This document shows, piece by piece, positions 35,001 through 45,185 of a stretch of 64,000 nucleotides of DNA. Under the pieces are notes generated by a model. The model was not told where the DNA came from. It ran no database searches and was given only the letters and a program-made list of their open reading frames with translations. The stretch's first letter is position 1. Each line of letters opens with the position of its first letter. This stretch comes from Emticicia sp. BO119 (GTDB lineage Bacteria > Bacteroidota > Bacteroidia > Cytophagales > Spirosomataceae). The stretch is taken from assembly GCF_013912375.1 (NCBI RefSeq), contig NZ_JACETV010000002.1, positions 1 to 64,000 of the forward strand, read 5' to 3'. The position numbers and the translations under genes are program-made.

Positions 35001-36326
35001 TTATACCTTTGGAAAAACAAAACCGTTATGATACGTTGGTTTTATTAAACTATTAGCTGTTTTATTATCAAATTTCCCTTTAGTAGCATCCCAATAAATC
35101 TTATCTCCACTACGGAGCGAAACATTGCCCATGTGTGCATTGACAGCCACAGTTGCTCCGGCATGAATGGGACAAGCTAACTGGTCTTTTTTACCATTTT
35201 TGATGACATCTATAAAGTTCCGGGTGTGTAACTCCAGCCCGTTATCTGATTTTTCGATTAATGGTATTGCTTCCATTCTGAACCCTTTGCCTTCCTTCTC
35301 AGGTATTACTTCCCAACCATTACGGGTTACTACCAGAGTGCCTTTGGTACCAATAAAGGCAATGCCATGATTTTTGCCATATTGCCCTTCACTAATACCC
35401 ATATAATGCTCCCATGTATTGGAAAAACTGCCGAAATCATAAGTAACATGGATATAATCCGGGGTTTCGCGGGCATCGTTCGGGAAAAGCCTTTTTCCTC
35501 CGACAGAAGAAACCGATAAAGGTTCGTTAACGCCCATACCCCAAAGCATAATATCCAATAGGTGTACACCCCAGTCGCACATCAACCCTCCGGCATAATC
35601 CCAGAACCAACGGAATTCATAATGAAAACGATTGGCATTAAAAGGTCGTTTTAATGCAGGCCCCAACCACATATCATAATCAACACCTGCCGGAACTGGC
35701 GTGTCAGGAACTATCGGTAAAGGCTGTGTACCGCGGTACATCCAGGTTTTGGTATTGATGATTGTGCCCAGTTTACCTGATTTCACAAAGGCTACCGCAT
35801 CTTTAAAGTGTTTCTGACTACGCTGCCACTGATTTACCTGCACTACTTTACCTGATGCCTCTACTGCACGAACCATTGCCTTAGCTTCACCTATAGAATT
35901 AGCTACGGGTTTTTCAACATACACATGTTTTCCGGCAGAAAGAGTATCAACCAATTGGAGGCAGTGCCAATGGTCAGGCGTCGCCACTACTACGGCATCT
36001 AACTCTTTATCTTCAAGCATTTTGCGGTAGTCTTTATAAGTTGTGAGATTCTGGACTCCGGCCTTGCTTAAATCATCCTTTCGTTTGGCTAGCTGGTCAT
36101 CATCTACATCGCAGATAGCTTTCAGATTCACCTCGTTTATTTTTAAAAAGGCACGTATATTATTGAAGCCCTGATTTTTGACTCCAATCAGACCCACATT
36201 GATTTTATCGCTGGGAGCAACTTTTTTTCTGATAGATGCAAGAGCTTCTAAGGGCAATAGCTCCATTAAGCCTAAACCTCCAATGGCAGTAGCCGTATGT
36301 CTGATAAAATTTCTACGAGAATTCAT
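35001..36326 (-). CDS. Tat-exported Gfo/Idh/MocA oxidoreductase
   Basis: A 441-residue oxidoreductase with a twin-arginine signal (MNSRRNFIRHTATAIGG) that sends a cofactor-loaded enzyme to the periplasm. The Rossmann segment is atypical (GLIGVKNQGF), while VEKPVANS is canonical. The C-terminal substrate domain includes a YAGGLMCDWGVHLLDIMLWG helix with the usual histidine. Exported members of the family are thought to use tightly bound NAD(P), in some cases as glycosidases by a redox mechanism. Its place between rhamnosidase and secreted toroid genes supports a role in extracytoplasmic glycan processing. Confidence 0.87.
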   Translation of the reverse strand: MNSRRNFIRHTATAIGGLGLMELLPLEALASIRKKVAPSDKINVGLIGVKNQGFNNIRAFLKINEVNLKAICDVDDDQLAKRKDDLSKAGVQNLTTYKDYRKMLEDKELDAVVVATPDHWHCLQLVDTLSAGKHVYVEKPVANSIGEAKAMVRAVEASGKVVQVNQWQRSQKHFKDAVAFVKSGKLGTIINTKTWMYRGTQPLPIVPDTPVPAGVDYDMWLGPALKRPFNANRFHYEFRWFWDYAGGLMCDWGVHLLDIMLWGMGVNEPLSVSSVGGKRLFPNDARETPDYIHVTYDFGSFSNTWEHYMGISEGQYGKNHGIAFIGTKGTLVVTRNGWEVIPEKEGKGFRMEAIPLIEKSDNGLELHTRNFIDVIKNGKKDQLACPIHAGATVAVNAHMGNVSLRSGDKIYWDATKGKFDNKTANSLIKPTYHNGFVFPKV

Positions 36327-36347
36327 TTTTAATTAACGGATTAATAT

Positions 36348-37901
36348 TTATTGGTTAGGTGATATTTCAATTAAGGTTTGGTCTTTGTTCCAGTTGTCTG
36401 GTACTTCATAAATGAGCTTGTAGAAGTAAGGAATTGCATCTGAAATGGCATATTTGCTTTCAGCCTCTTTACCATTGGTTTTTACAATCTGAACAGGTTT
36501 AAGAGAGGTTCTGGTATTTAATTTCAGACCTGACAAATCCCATATTCTCTTTTCTAAGGCTTCTTTTTCAAGACCCGGGGCATATACTAAAATCTCGAGC
36601 TTAAAAGACAAAGGACTATTTGTATAGACAGACATGGAGGATTGGCTTACTTTTACGTTCGTATTTCCATTACCTAAAATTGCCAGCCAACCAATATCGC
36701 CATTATCGGTTTTCCAATGAAAAGTGCCGATTTTTAACTGTTCCCATACTCGTTTACTACCCCATAAGCCACCCATCATCCAGTTTTTATTAATCAGAAT
36801 GCTTACTTTTTTTATACTGTCTCCTTTATAATGATTAGGAACATTAACAGTAATATAACGTGGTTTTGAGAACGATTTCAATGCATTTAAATCTTCTTTC
36901 GGAATAGATAAACCCAGGTTCAGAATAGTAGAAAGATTGCTCATTTCGCCATATTTAGGGCCATTAGCGGGTGCTAAAGGTGCCATTTTTTCATTATCAA
37001 GTGCCAGGGCAATCCAGATGCCCGTGATGGCAAAATATTTAGTCATGTCCATGCCATAGCCTCTGAAATACGGACCGGGCATATTTTTAAGATTAGGGTT
37101 ATAAGATTTAGCTATCTCATGCCAGAATTCTTTTTCAAGATTTTTACCCATTGTCTGCATTTCTTTTGAGAAGGCCAGCTCGCGCCATAAGCCAAGCCCC
37201 ACAAGTGTTACGCCATAATAGGTCGGAGAATTATATTCGCTGAATGTTTTATGAGATTGATATAAACTAAAAATAGCTTTTGCTTTGGCAATACCTGCAT
37301 TTTTAAGGTTATCTATATTAAAGGTTGTTCCTACATACTCCATCAGAAAGGCGCTCATAATAGATATATTGGTGTAGTCTGCACCAACGTTTCTTTTGAA
37401 TGCTCCCTTAGCTGCATGAACAAGACCTGTTTCTATATCTTTAATTAATGCTTGTGGGAGCAGGTCTTTGAATTTATGGCGTATAATTATCAGATCACTG
37501 CCAATAAACTCTCTCCAGTTCTTGTCGAATCTATCGTTTTCGACAGAGGTTTTCCAGATACCATATAAATCAGAGTTTTCATCCTGATACTGGTTTTTCA
37601 AAATCCAACTTAGAATAGTGATAGCTTTCTCTTTATCTCCGGTATTGTTTCTGAATAGTAAGCCTTGCGCCACACGGGTTTTTGTACGTAGGCTTGCATG
37701 ATTGGTTAAAGTATTTTCGATAGGTATGTTGTCAGGAACTTCGCTCTCAAGAAAAGTATCGAATAGTTCTTTCTGATAAGCTGATAGATTTTGATAAGTA
37801 AATTTCTGGATATATATATTGTCTTTTGGCTGGGCCTTTGCTGATAAAAAGCCCAACACCCCGACAAAAACTATAACCCAACTTATAAATTTCTTTTTCA
37901 T
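36348..37901 (-). CDS. Secreted protein of unknown function, (alpha/alpha)-toroid-like
   Basis: A 517-residue exported protein (signal MKKKFISWVIVFVGVLGFLSAKAQ). Not confidently recognised. The first 330 residues are rich in amphipathic helices with EYNSPTYYGVTLVGLGLWRE and GPYFRGYGMDMTKYF, patterns seen in alpha/alpha-barrel glycan-degrading enzymes and heparinase-like proteins. The last 150 residues look like beta strands (FHWKTDNGDIGWLAILGNG). This helical-barrel plus beta-sandwich arrangement is common in polysaccharide lyases and some glycosidases. It lies directly after the tandem GH27 genes in a carbohydrate operon. A new glycan enzyme is plausible but unproven. Confidence 0.6.
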   Translation of the reverse strand: MKKKFISWVIVFVGVLGFLSAKAQPKDNIYIQKFTYQNLSAYQKELFDTFLESEVPDNIPIENTLTNHASLRTKTRVAQGLLFRNNTGDKEKAITILSWILKNQYQDENSDLYGIWKTSVENDRFDKNWREFIGSDLIIIRHKFKDLLPQALIKDIETGLVHAAKGAFKRNVGADYTNISIMSAFLMEYVGTTFNIDNLKNAGIAKAKAIFSLYQSHKTFSEYNSPTYYGVTLVGLGLWRELAFSKEMQTMGKNLEKEFWHEIAKSYNPNLKNMPGPYFRGYGMDMTKYFAITGIWIALALDNEKMAPLAPANGPKYGEMSNLSTILNLGLSIPKEDLNALKSFSKPRYITVNVPNHYKGDSIKKVSILINKNWMMGGLWGSKRVWEQLKIGTFHWKTDNGDIGWLAILGNGNTNVKVSQSSMSVYTNSPLSFKLEILVYAPGLEKEALEKRIWDLSGLKLNTRTSLKPVQIVKTNGKEAESKYAISDAIPYFYKLIYEVPDNWNKDQTLIEISPNQ

Positions 37902-37931
37902 TTGTCTTTGATTTAAGATTGATAATATCCG

Positions 37932-39950
37932 TTACTGTTTTTTCACAGGAAATACTCTCAGCAATACGACTCCGTGGTGCCTGATTTCGGCTTTGAATGA
38001 ATCTGTAAAAATTCCTGAATCTTTTTGCCTCCAGACATCGCGGAATCTGTATTTGCCTGTCAATCCGATTTTTTTCAAATCAAGCGTGAATACTTTTGAC
38101 TTTTCGTTTCCCCAATGGAAATAGGATTGAGGGTTTTTACCAAAATCTGCTGTATTAAACAGTCCAATGGCATAAGAGCCATCTTCTAATGGCTTTTGCC
38201 ATACTTCAATTCCGTTTTCATTCAGTATCAATCTTCCTCCTTTCCCTAAGGGATCCTGGTTAATCTCTATCACTTCGTCATTAGATAGCAGGTTAAGTGT
38301 AAATTCATCTAATTGGTCAATCGGGCAACCGATCAGCAAGGGTGCGGCCAGTATGCTGAACATACTTACATGGCTGTACTGCTCATCTGGAGTTAGCCGC
38401 GTATCGTGCATCACCGGACCAATAGAAACCTTTCCGATAATCATCATATCGGGGTCGGCCCAATGCCCATGACCCGAATAGGGCGACCATTTATCAAGTG
38501 AAAAAGAGGTGAGGTAAAGGCTTGTCCAGCTATCTTTAATATCTGGCCCGGTACGATACATATTAGAGGTACGAACCCAATCCTGTACTTTGTCAAAGGG
38601 GGCGTTATTAGATAAGCTAAAAACAATATCGCGCCCTGAGTTCTTTAAAGCTGTCTGCATTCTCTCGGCAGAGTTAATATCTATCCGCCAGTCGTATTTC
38701 AAAAAATCGACTCCCCAGTCTGCCATTTGTTTAGCGTCTACATCTTCAAATCTATATCTGGCAATTCTATTAAAAGCTCTTCTGTTAACTATGATAGATT
38801 CATGAGTTTCGCCGCCTTTTTCAAAATCAGAAGAGGCTCCGGTATAACCCCCATAACTTGAAATATAAGGTGTAGAATATAAGCCTGTTTTTAGACCAAG
38901 AGAATGTATGTAATCAAACATACCTTTGATATCGGGAAATTTTTCATTGGGTTGAAGCGCATACCCTGGCCCGCCACGTTTCCCTTGCCAGGCATCATCA
39001 ATATTGATATAGGTCCAGCCGTGGTCTTTCAGGCCTGTTTTTACCATCGCCTCAGCGGACGCTATTACTTTTTCTCTGTCAATTTTAGCCTCCCATGAGT
39101 TCCATCCGTTCCATCCGATAGGCGGGGTCAGTGCAATGGTATCACCAATTCTGATAGTTAACTCTTTAGTAGCTTCGCCGAGCCTATTTCTGGCTTTGAG
39201 TATAGTTTTATAAGTGCCTTTTTCGTGGATACTTCCGGTAATGATACCCGTCTGACTATCTAAATTTAATCCTTTGGGTAGCTTGGAAGCCGAGAAACTC
39301 ATTGGTTTCTGCCCTGTGGCAGCAATGGTATATAAAAACGGATTGTCTGGAGTTGCCCCAAATAATCTGGCCGAGTTGATTTTTGGTTTGGAAGCCGGTT
39401 GGGGTGTCAGTATATATTTCTCGCCTGAGTTTATTACATGCTCAGGTATATAATCGCCAGTCATTTCTATCTGCGCATCTATCCAGTTACAGTAGGTTCG
39501 CTTATTATTGACTCCCCCCACGTTATCTGTTACTAAGAGTCCCAGTTGTTTAATACCCTTTAAATCTACCTCAACTTTTACGGGTTCATCGCCGATTCTC
39601 ATGCCAGTTTTTTCAAAAAGCACTTTCCCATCGCCCAGAACGTAAAAATTCAACGGAATATTCTTATTGCCTAAATCATCAGCACCAATAGAGGCTGAGA
39701 AATGCCTCGCTTTATTGTTCAGTAAAAAAGCTAATACGCATGGAGATTGCGCTCCCAAGCCCCTTTCGAACTTTTTGCCATTCATGCGCAGCGTATCTCC
39801 TGAATAATTTTTTTTGGTCTGTACCGGGCGTATCCCTTCCGAGTATGTCTGGATTAGCAAGTCATCTAACCACACCGCTCTGATGTTTTGAGCGGATGCA
39901 GTCAGCGACAGAGTTATAAAAATAGTGGTTAAGTGCTTATTTAATTTCAT
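37932..39950 (-). CDS. NPCBM-GH27 alpha-galactosidase-like enzyme, copy 1
   Basis: A secreted 672-residue protein. After the signal peptide come an NPCBM (carbohydrate-binding) domain (about 23-165), an Ig-like domain (about 195-270) and a GH27 barrel beginning TPPIGWNGWNSW at 275. The catalytic nucleophile is D420 in LKYDWRID and the acid/base is probably D470 in RTGPDIKDSW. GH27 enzymes are mostly alpha-galactosidases; some act on beta-L-arabinopyranose or alpha-GalNAc. It is a tandem duplicate of the upstream gene, 15 bases apart. Confidence 0.9.
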   Translation of the reverse strand: MKLNKHLTTIFITLSLTASAQNIRAVWLDDLLIQTYSEGIRPVQTKKNYSGDTLRMNGKKFERGLGAQSPCVLAFLLNNKARHFSASIGADDLGNKNIPLNFYVLGDGKVLFEKTGMRIGDEPVKVEVDLKGIKQLGLLVTDNVGGVNNKRTYCNWIDAQIEMTGDYIPEHVINSGEKYILTPQPASKPKINSARLFGATPDNPFLYTIAATGQKPMSFSASKLPKGLNLDSQTGIITGSIHEKGTYKTILKARNRLGEATKELTIRIGDTIALTPPIGWNGWNSWEAKIDREKVIASAEAMVKTGLKDHGWTYINIDDAWQGKRGGPGYALQPNEKFPDIKGMFDYIHSLGLKTGLYSTPYISSYGGYTGASSDFEKGGETHESIIVNRRAFNRIARYRFEDVDAKQMADWGVDFLKYDWRIDINSAERMQTALKNSGRDIVFSLSNNAPFDKVQDWVRTSNMYRTGPDIKDSWTSLYLTSFSLDKWSPYSGHGHWADPDMMIIGKVSIGPVMHDTRLTPDEQYSHVSMFSILAAPLLIGCPIDQLDEFTLNLLSNDEVIEINQDPLGKGGRLILNENGIEVWQKPLEDGSYAIGLFNTADFGKNPQSYFHWGNEKSKVFTLDLKKIGLTGKYRFRDVWRQKDSGIFTDSFKAEIRHHGVVLLRVFPVKKQ

Positions 39951-39965
39951 GCTTATAATACAACA

Positions 39966-41966
39966 TTATTTTACGGGAAACATTCGTAACAATATAACCC
40001 CATGATGCTTGATTGCTGTTGAGAAAGATTTACTGAAAATGCCTATATCTTTTTGTTTCCATACATCTCTTAATCTGAATTTACCTTGCAAACCAATTTT
40101 GTTGAAATCAAACTCATAATTCACTGTCTTTTCATCTCCCCAATGAATATATGATTCAGGAGTTTGGCCAAAATGAGCAATATTAAAAAGCCCGACTGCA
40201 TACGAACCATCTTCTAAATGTTTCAGCCATATTTGTACCCCGTTTGTTTCATTTACCAATCTGGCAGGTTTACCTGAAGGATCCTGATTGATTTCTATTA
40301 CTTCGTCATTGGTCAATAGATTCAGGGTAAAGGCATCTAATTGTTCTATCGGGCAGCCAATTAATAAAGGGGCTGATAAAAGACTGAAAAGACTCACATG
40401 ACTGTATTGTTCGTCAGGTGTAAGGCGGGTAGGGTGTAAGGCTGAGCCGGTTGTAACATTACCTAATATCATCATGTCGGGGTCAAGCCAGTGTCCACGA
40501 CCACCGTAAGGTGCCCATTTATCCAGCGTAAAAGCAGAATGATAAAGGCTTAGCCAACTATCCCTGATATCAGGGCCGGTTCTGAATGTATTGGTTAGAC
40601 TCGCCCAATCTTTTGCTTTTGCAAAAGGTGCAGAATTTGAAATACTATACACGATATCTCTGCCTGAGTTTTTAAGAGCGACAGACATCTTTTCTGCAGA
40701 ATTAACGTCAATCCGCCAATCATATTTCAGATAGTCAATACCCCAGGCTGCCATTTGTTTAGCGTCGTTTTCTTCGAACCTGTATTTGCCTACATAACGA
40801 AAAGCCCTTTTATTGTTAATGATTGAATCGGTAATTCTACCATCTTCAAAATCTGAAGAACCGCCATTATACCCGGCATAGCTTGTAATCATAGGCGTTG
40901 AATATACCCCTATCTTTAGACCAAGACCGTGTATATAATCTATCATCTCTTTGAACCCGGGAAATTTTTCATTGGGTTGAATAGCATTAAACATACCACC
41001 TCTTTTCCCTTGCCACGCGTCGTCTATATTGATATAAGTCCAGCCATGTTGGCTTAAACCCGTTTTAACCATCGCATCTGCTGAAGCAATTACTTTTTCC
41101 TGGTCGATATTTCTGGCCCATGAGTTCCAGCCGTTCCAACCGATAGGAGGGGTTAAAGCAATCGTATCGCCGATAACAATCTTCAACTCTTTCTGCGTTT
41201 CACCAAAGCTGTTTTTGGCTTTCAGTATAGTTTTGTAAGTGCCTTTTTGAGAGACTTTACCTGAAACAATTCCGGTTTTTTCATCTACAGAAAGCCCACT
41301 GGGCAGGTTTGTGGCTGAAAATGAAATTGGTCTTTCTCCGGTTGTAGCTATGGTATAGAGAAACGGATTGCCAGGCCTTGCCCCAAATATTTTTGCTGAA
41401 TTTATTTTAGGGTTTTTATCGGCCCCGGGGGTTAATATATATTTATCGTCAGTGTTTGGTAAAGTTTGTGGAAGTGCATCATTCTTCATTAGGAACTTTG
41501 CATTTGCCCAGTTTGAATAAGTTCTGTTTACTTCCATATCTACCAGCACCAGAAGCCCCAGTCGTTTAATCCCGCTCACATCTACTTTTACAGTTTTGGC
41601 GGCATCTCCCAGTTGCATTTCGCCGCTTTCAAATAATATTTTCTTATCGCCGATTACATAAAATTTATGGGGAAGATTCTTCACACCTTTATCATCTACC
41701 CCTACTATAGCAGAAAATTCTGTGGCGTTGCCATCCAGATAAAATGAAAGAATACTGGTAGAATTGACACCCACGCCATGCGTGTAATATACTCCTGTGA
41801 TTTTCATAGAATCTCCGGCAGCATTTGTTTTAGGCAATACTGCGGGAATCCCCTCTGAAAATGATTTGATGGGTAACTCATCTAACCAGATGTTTTTTAT
41901 GTGTTGTGCAACAGCACTTGTGTTTAATAGGATAAACACAAGCACCCGTGCTGCTATTCTCTTCAT
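39966..41966 (-). CDS. NPCBM-GH27 alpha-galactosidase-like enzyme, copy 2
   Basis: A secreted 666-residue paralogue of the downstream GH27, with the same signal, NPCBM, Ig-like and GH27 order. The nucleophile motif is LKYDWRIDV and the acid/base motif RTGPDIRDSW. The two catalytic domains are alike over long stretches (shared TPPIGWNGWNSW and RLTPDEQYSHVS), whereas the NPCBM domains are more diverged. This pattern suggests duplication followed by adaptation of the binding module. Confidence 0.9.
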   Translation of the reverse strand: MKRIAARVLVFILLNTSAVAQHIKNIWLDELPIKSFSEGIPAVLPKTNAAGDSMKITGVYYTHGVGVNSTSILSFYLDGNATEFSAIVGVDDKGVKNLPHKFYVIGDKKILFESGEMQLGDAAKTVKVDVSGIKRLGLLVLVDMEVNRTYSNWANAKFLMKNDALPQTLPNTDDKYILTPGADKNPKINSAKIFGARPGNPFLYTIATTGERPISFSATNLPSGLSVDEKTGIVSGKVSQKGTYKTILKAKNSFGETQKELKIVIGDTIALTPPIGWNGWNSWARNIDQEKVIASADAMVKTGLSQHGWTYINIDDAWQGKRGGMFNAIQPNEKFPGFKEMIDYIHGLGLKIGVYSTPMITSYAGYNGGSSDFEDGRITDSIINNKRAFRYVGKYRFEENDAKQMAAWGIDYLKYDWRIDVNSAEKMSVALKNSGRDIVYSISNSAPFAKAKDWASLTNTFRTGPDIRDSWLSLYHSAFTLDKWAPYGGRGHWLDPDMMILGNVTTGSALHPTRLTPDEQYSHVSLFSLLSAPLLIGCPIEQLDAFTLNLLTNDEVIEINQDPSGKPARLVNETNGVQIWLKHLEDGSYAVGLFNIAHFGQTPESYIHWGDEKTVNYEFDFNKIGLQGKFRLRDVWKQKDIGIFSKSFSTAIKHHGVILLRMFPVK

Positions 41967-41990
41967 GTCAGGGTTATAGGGAACTTAGAT

Positions 41991-43697
41991 TTATGATAAT
42001 CTAATGGTATGTTTAAAAGGGGTGAAGCCTGTTATATAAACCGTTGGAGCATCTAAAGCCGGCAATGCTCCTCGTAGCTGAATGTTTTTATGTTCGATTC
42101 TTCCTGATGAAAAATGTATAGTATCGCCTCCTGCTGAATACGAACCACTCTGACCTGCAAAAAGATAGGCCTTGGGATTAACAGGATGGCTGCTAACTCC
42201 TGCAAATGTTCCGCCCGTTCTGAAAATCAATTCGAGCGTGACGGGAACACCTTCGGTTCCCGCCATGTCGATTTCTACTTCTATTCCGTTATTAGTTTCC
42301 TGAATCTTTATTGTAGTATCCAGTTTCTGAATCTCGCTTTGCTTCCGTAGTGTTCGCGGCATTTTATCTAAATCACCATCAGCAGAGATTTTATCTTTAT
42401 CAAGAGGTTGGTAATAGGGGCCTTCCAGATGATTTTTTAATATCCATACATTGTCTTCTTTCTCTATATTTTCAGATTGAAACTGCCCTTTGCCGAAAAA
42501 AGAAGCAGCTACCCGCATGGCTTGTAAAACGGCATTTCCTTTATGAAAAGTAAGCCAGCCGGTATTTTTGGATAAAATGGTAGTATCCCAGTTTCCTCTT
42601 CTGATTCTGACAACGCCAGAGTAAGGAAATGCCTTGGTATAGCTGGTTGGTAAAGGTTTATCGGCAGGTAATTCTCTCCATAATGAAGGGTCTTCAAGGA
42701 AGTAATCAAGATAGCCTGCTAATTGTTCTTTTGTACTTGTCTTTTCTATTTGTCGGCACATAGCGGCCATTTCGCCGTTATTTTTCTGGATAGCCATGAA
42801 CCGGTAACAATAGTAATATTTATACATATTGCCAATCGTGCCTTTATCCTGGCGGTTAGAGGCCTCGGTAACCACTTCACCATTCGGATGAACATAATAC
42901 AATGTCATTTCCAGATTTTTTAGAACAGGTTCTAGTAGTTCGGGTTTCCCAAGACCTCTCGCCATAATAATCAGAGAGCGGTTGACGATTGGAGAATAGC
43001 TATTTGTACTTTTTTCGGTATATTGCCCATCAGGGTCAAGGTCGATATGTTCGGCTAACCACTGGTTAATACGGTTGGTATAACGTTTGTCTGGAAATAG
43101 TTCGTTCAATTTGGTCAATGCTGCCGATACTACCCAACGGTGGTTAGGAGTATGAATACCCCCGACAATCAATGCCTCACCCGCATTTTTCAGAAAACTT
43201 TGTAATGAACTCAAGGCTTTTTCAGAACCTTTAGTCTGCGATTGTTTAAGAAACTTATAGGCCGGAACCATATTTTCTAAAATAAAAGCAGTATCGGGGG
43301 TTGAATGAAAGTTGGTTGCCAGCAAGTCGATCGTGCCGTCTGAATGCTGAAATCTGAGCATGGCATTTGCAGCTTCTTCAACATTTTTGAGTACATCTTT
43401 TGACTGATAATAAATTGATTCAGGACAGGACATCAACATACAGGCTTTCAGTACAAAGCTACCGGTCGAATGCGGATTCGGTATCTCTACATCGTCCATA
43501 TATCCTCCGAAATATTTGTTCCCGGTATCGGTTACTTTAAATGTTTCGAACTTCGGAAGTTGTTGGTCGTGAATCTTTATCCATTCCAGTAGCCAACCAG
43601 GTTTGCTTTGAAAACTCGTAGGGTAAGCGTTAATTTTTAAAAAGGGTACTGCGCAAACCGAAAGAAAACCTGTATGTACAAATGTCCGTCTATTCAT
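41991..43697 (-). CDS. Secreted protein of unknown function, helical-toroid-like
   Basis: A 568-residue exported protein with a Tat-like N-terminus (MNRRTFVHTGFLSVCAVPF). Not confidently assigned. Residues 30-360 look like an alpha/alpha toroid with GGIHTPNHRWVVSAAL, YTEKSTNSYSPIVNRSL and YYVHPNGEVVTEASNRQD, conserved-looking polar segments in which H, R, Y and E could form an active site. The C-terminal 200 residues are beta-rich. Similar proteins are often named heparinase II/III-like. It sits between the DUF1080 protein and the GH27 pair, so a glycosidase or lyase role in this locus is likely. Confidence 0.6.
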   Translation of the reverse strand: MNRRTFVHTGFLSVCAVPFLKINAYPTSFQSKPGWLLEWIKIHDQQLPKFETFKVTDTGNKYFGGYMDDVEIPNPHSTGSFVLKACMLMSCPESIYYQSKDVLKNVEEAANAMLRFQHSDGTIDLLATNFHSTPDTAFILENMVPAYKFLKQSQTKGSEKALSSLQSFLKNAGEALIVGGIHTPNHRWVVSAALTKLNELFPDKRYTNRINQWLAEHIDLDPDGQYTEKSTNSYSPIVNRSLIIMARGLGKPELLEPVLKNLEMTLYYVHPNGEVVTEASNRQDKGTIGNMYKYYYCYRFMAIQKNNGEMAAMCRQIEKTSTKEQLAGYLDYFLEDPSLWRELPADKPLPTSYTKAFPYSGVVRIRRGNWDTTILSKNTGWLTFHKGNAVLQAMRVAASFFGKGQFQSENIEKEDNVWILKNHLEGPYYQPLDKDKISADGDLDKMPRTLRKQSEIQKLDTTIKIQETNNGIEVEIDMAGTEGVPVTLELIFRTGGTFAGVSSHPVNPKAYLFAGQSGSYSAGGDTIHFSSGRIEHKNIQLRGALPALDAPTVYITGFTPFKHTIRLS

Positions 43698-43740
43698 GAT
43701 TAGGGTTAATTTTTTAAAATTTGTTGATGAAGCATATCAA

Positions 43741-45108
43741 CTATAATTCTCTGATTTTTATACTTCTGAAATGCACTTCATCGCCGTGGTCCTGAAGCAG
43801 GATATGTCCGGCATAAGCCTGCGCAAAGTTCGGATAAGATACATATTTGCTTTTGGCTACCAGATTTCGGAATATTTGCGAATGACGGTCATATTCTACC
43901 ATTTTGAGGTTATTCAGCCAATGCTCTACATGGCCGTTTTTAGATACAATTCTTAATTTGTTCCATTTACCAGGTGGGTTAATCCGTTTCTCCTTATTTC
44001 CTTCTGAAAGGTTTTCAGCGGTGATAAGGTCATATAATGAAGCTGTGGTTCTGTTACCATTTATTCCTGCTTTGGCGTCAGGGTGGACGTTGTCGTCCAG
44101 AATCTGAAATTCAGGCCCGGCACCTGTGCCTTCTTTTTTCTTAGGGTCATCTACTACAAAATATTTCAAACCGCTATTTGCTCCTGTTGTTAATTTAAAA
44201 TCTAATTCAAGTTCAAAATTTGAAAACTCTTCTGCGGTTTCTATATCGCCACCTTTGCGTACACTGTCTTTTTTAGAACCCATTACTTTTAAAACTCCAT
44301 CTTCAATAGCCCAACCAGCTTTCGGAAATGTGCTGCCGTTAGCCAGTTTCCAGCCTGCCGAAGTTTTGCCATCCCATAATAATCGCCAGCCTTTTCTGAT
44401 TTCATTTTCAGATAATTGGTTGACCAGGTAACTCACCTCGGGTGCTTCTTCACCTTTCCATACTACTTCTTTTAGGTTTTCAGTGGCAATTCTGATATTT
44501 CGCCATTGAACGGTCAAGCCCTCCTGCTCAGGCTTTTTGATTTGATGAACCTGTAAGGCTATCAGCCCTCTGGCTGTCTGTGAATCAAGCACGTTGGCAC
44601 ATGGAATACCATTAATCCAGGTTTTGATACTATTGCCAATAGCTTCTATATGATATTTATTCCATTGTCCGTTTCTAAAGGCTTTTTGCCCATGAGGGTT
44701 GGCCGAAAGCGGGTATAACCAGCCATTTCTTGCTTCATCATAAATACCGCCACTCCATGCACGTTGGGCCGGGTCTATCTCAACCTGATACCCGTGTACC
44801 CTTCCTTTCATAATATTAGGGTCACTGATGCTTCGTATCTGGATACCGGAATTTAAACCTACCTCAACTTTTACGTCTACTTCTAAAACAAAATCTCCGT
44901 AGAGGGCTTCGGTACAAAGAAATGTATTAGGTGTGTTCAGCCGAGAAATTCCAATAATGGTCTTATTTTCGATTTTATATTCAGCATTGCCATTACGTTT
45001 AATCCACCCTTTCAGGTCTGTACCATTAAACAGGTCTTTCCATTGAGCTTGCGAAGTGAAATTTAAGAGTAGCATTCCGAAGAATGCTACTTTACTTATA
45101 CGAATCAT
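43741..45108 (-). CDS. Two-domain DUF1080 (3-keto-disaccharide hydrolase-like) protein
   Basis: A secreted 455-residue protein with two concanavalin-like DUF1080 domains in tandem: the first begins WKDLFNGTDLKGWIKR (about 23) and the second GWRLLWDGKTSAGWKL (about 240). Each has the family's NSGIQIRS / NSGLKYFV strand, and the second domain adds GAGPEFQILDDN. Single-domain relatives act on 3-keto-glycosides. It starts 136 bases after the susD stop, beyond a hairpin, and is the first enzyme gene of the second locus. The double domain may widen substrate range or combine binding with catalysis. Confidence 0.88.
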   Translation of the reverse strand: MIRISKVAFFGMLLLNFTSQAQWKDLFNGTDLKGWIKRNGNAEYKIENKTIIGISRLNTPNTFLCTEALYGDFVLEVDVKVEVGLNSGIQIRSISDPNIMKGRVHGYQVEIDPAQRAWSGGIYDEARNGWLYPLSANPHGQKAFRNGQWNKYHIEAIGNSIKTWINGIPCANVLDSQTARGLIALQVHQIKKPEQEGLTVQWRNIRIATENLKEVVWKGEEAPEVSYLVNQLSENEIRKGWRLLWDGKTSAGWKLANGSTFPKAGWAIEDGVLKVMGSKKDSVRKGGDIETAEEFSNFELELDFKLTTGANSGLKYFVVDDPKKKEGTGAGPEFQILDDNVHPDAKAGINGNRTTASLYDLITAENLSEGNKEKRINPPGKWNKLRIVSKNGHVEHWLNNLKMVEYDRHSQIFRNLVAKSKYVSYPNFAQAYAGHILLQDHGDEVHFRSIKIREL

Positions 45109-45185
45109 AGTGTTCAGGTTGAATAGATGGTTAGGTTAAAGTAAGGTGTGTCTAAATGTAGCCCTAATCTATAAATTCCTTTTTT

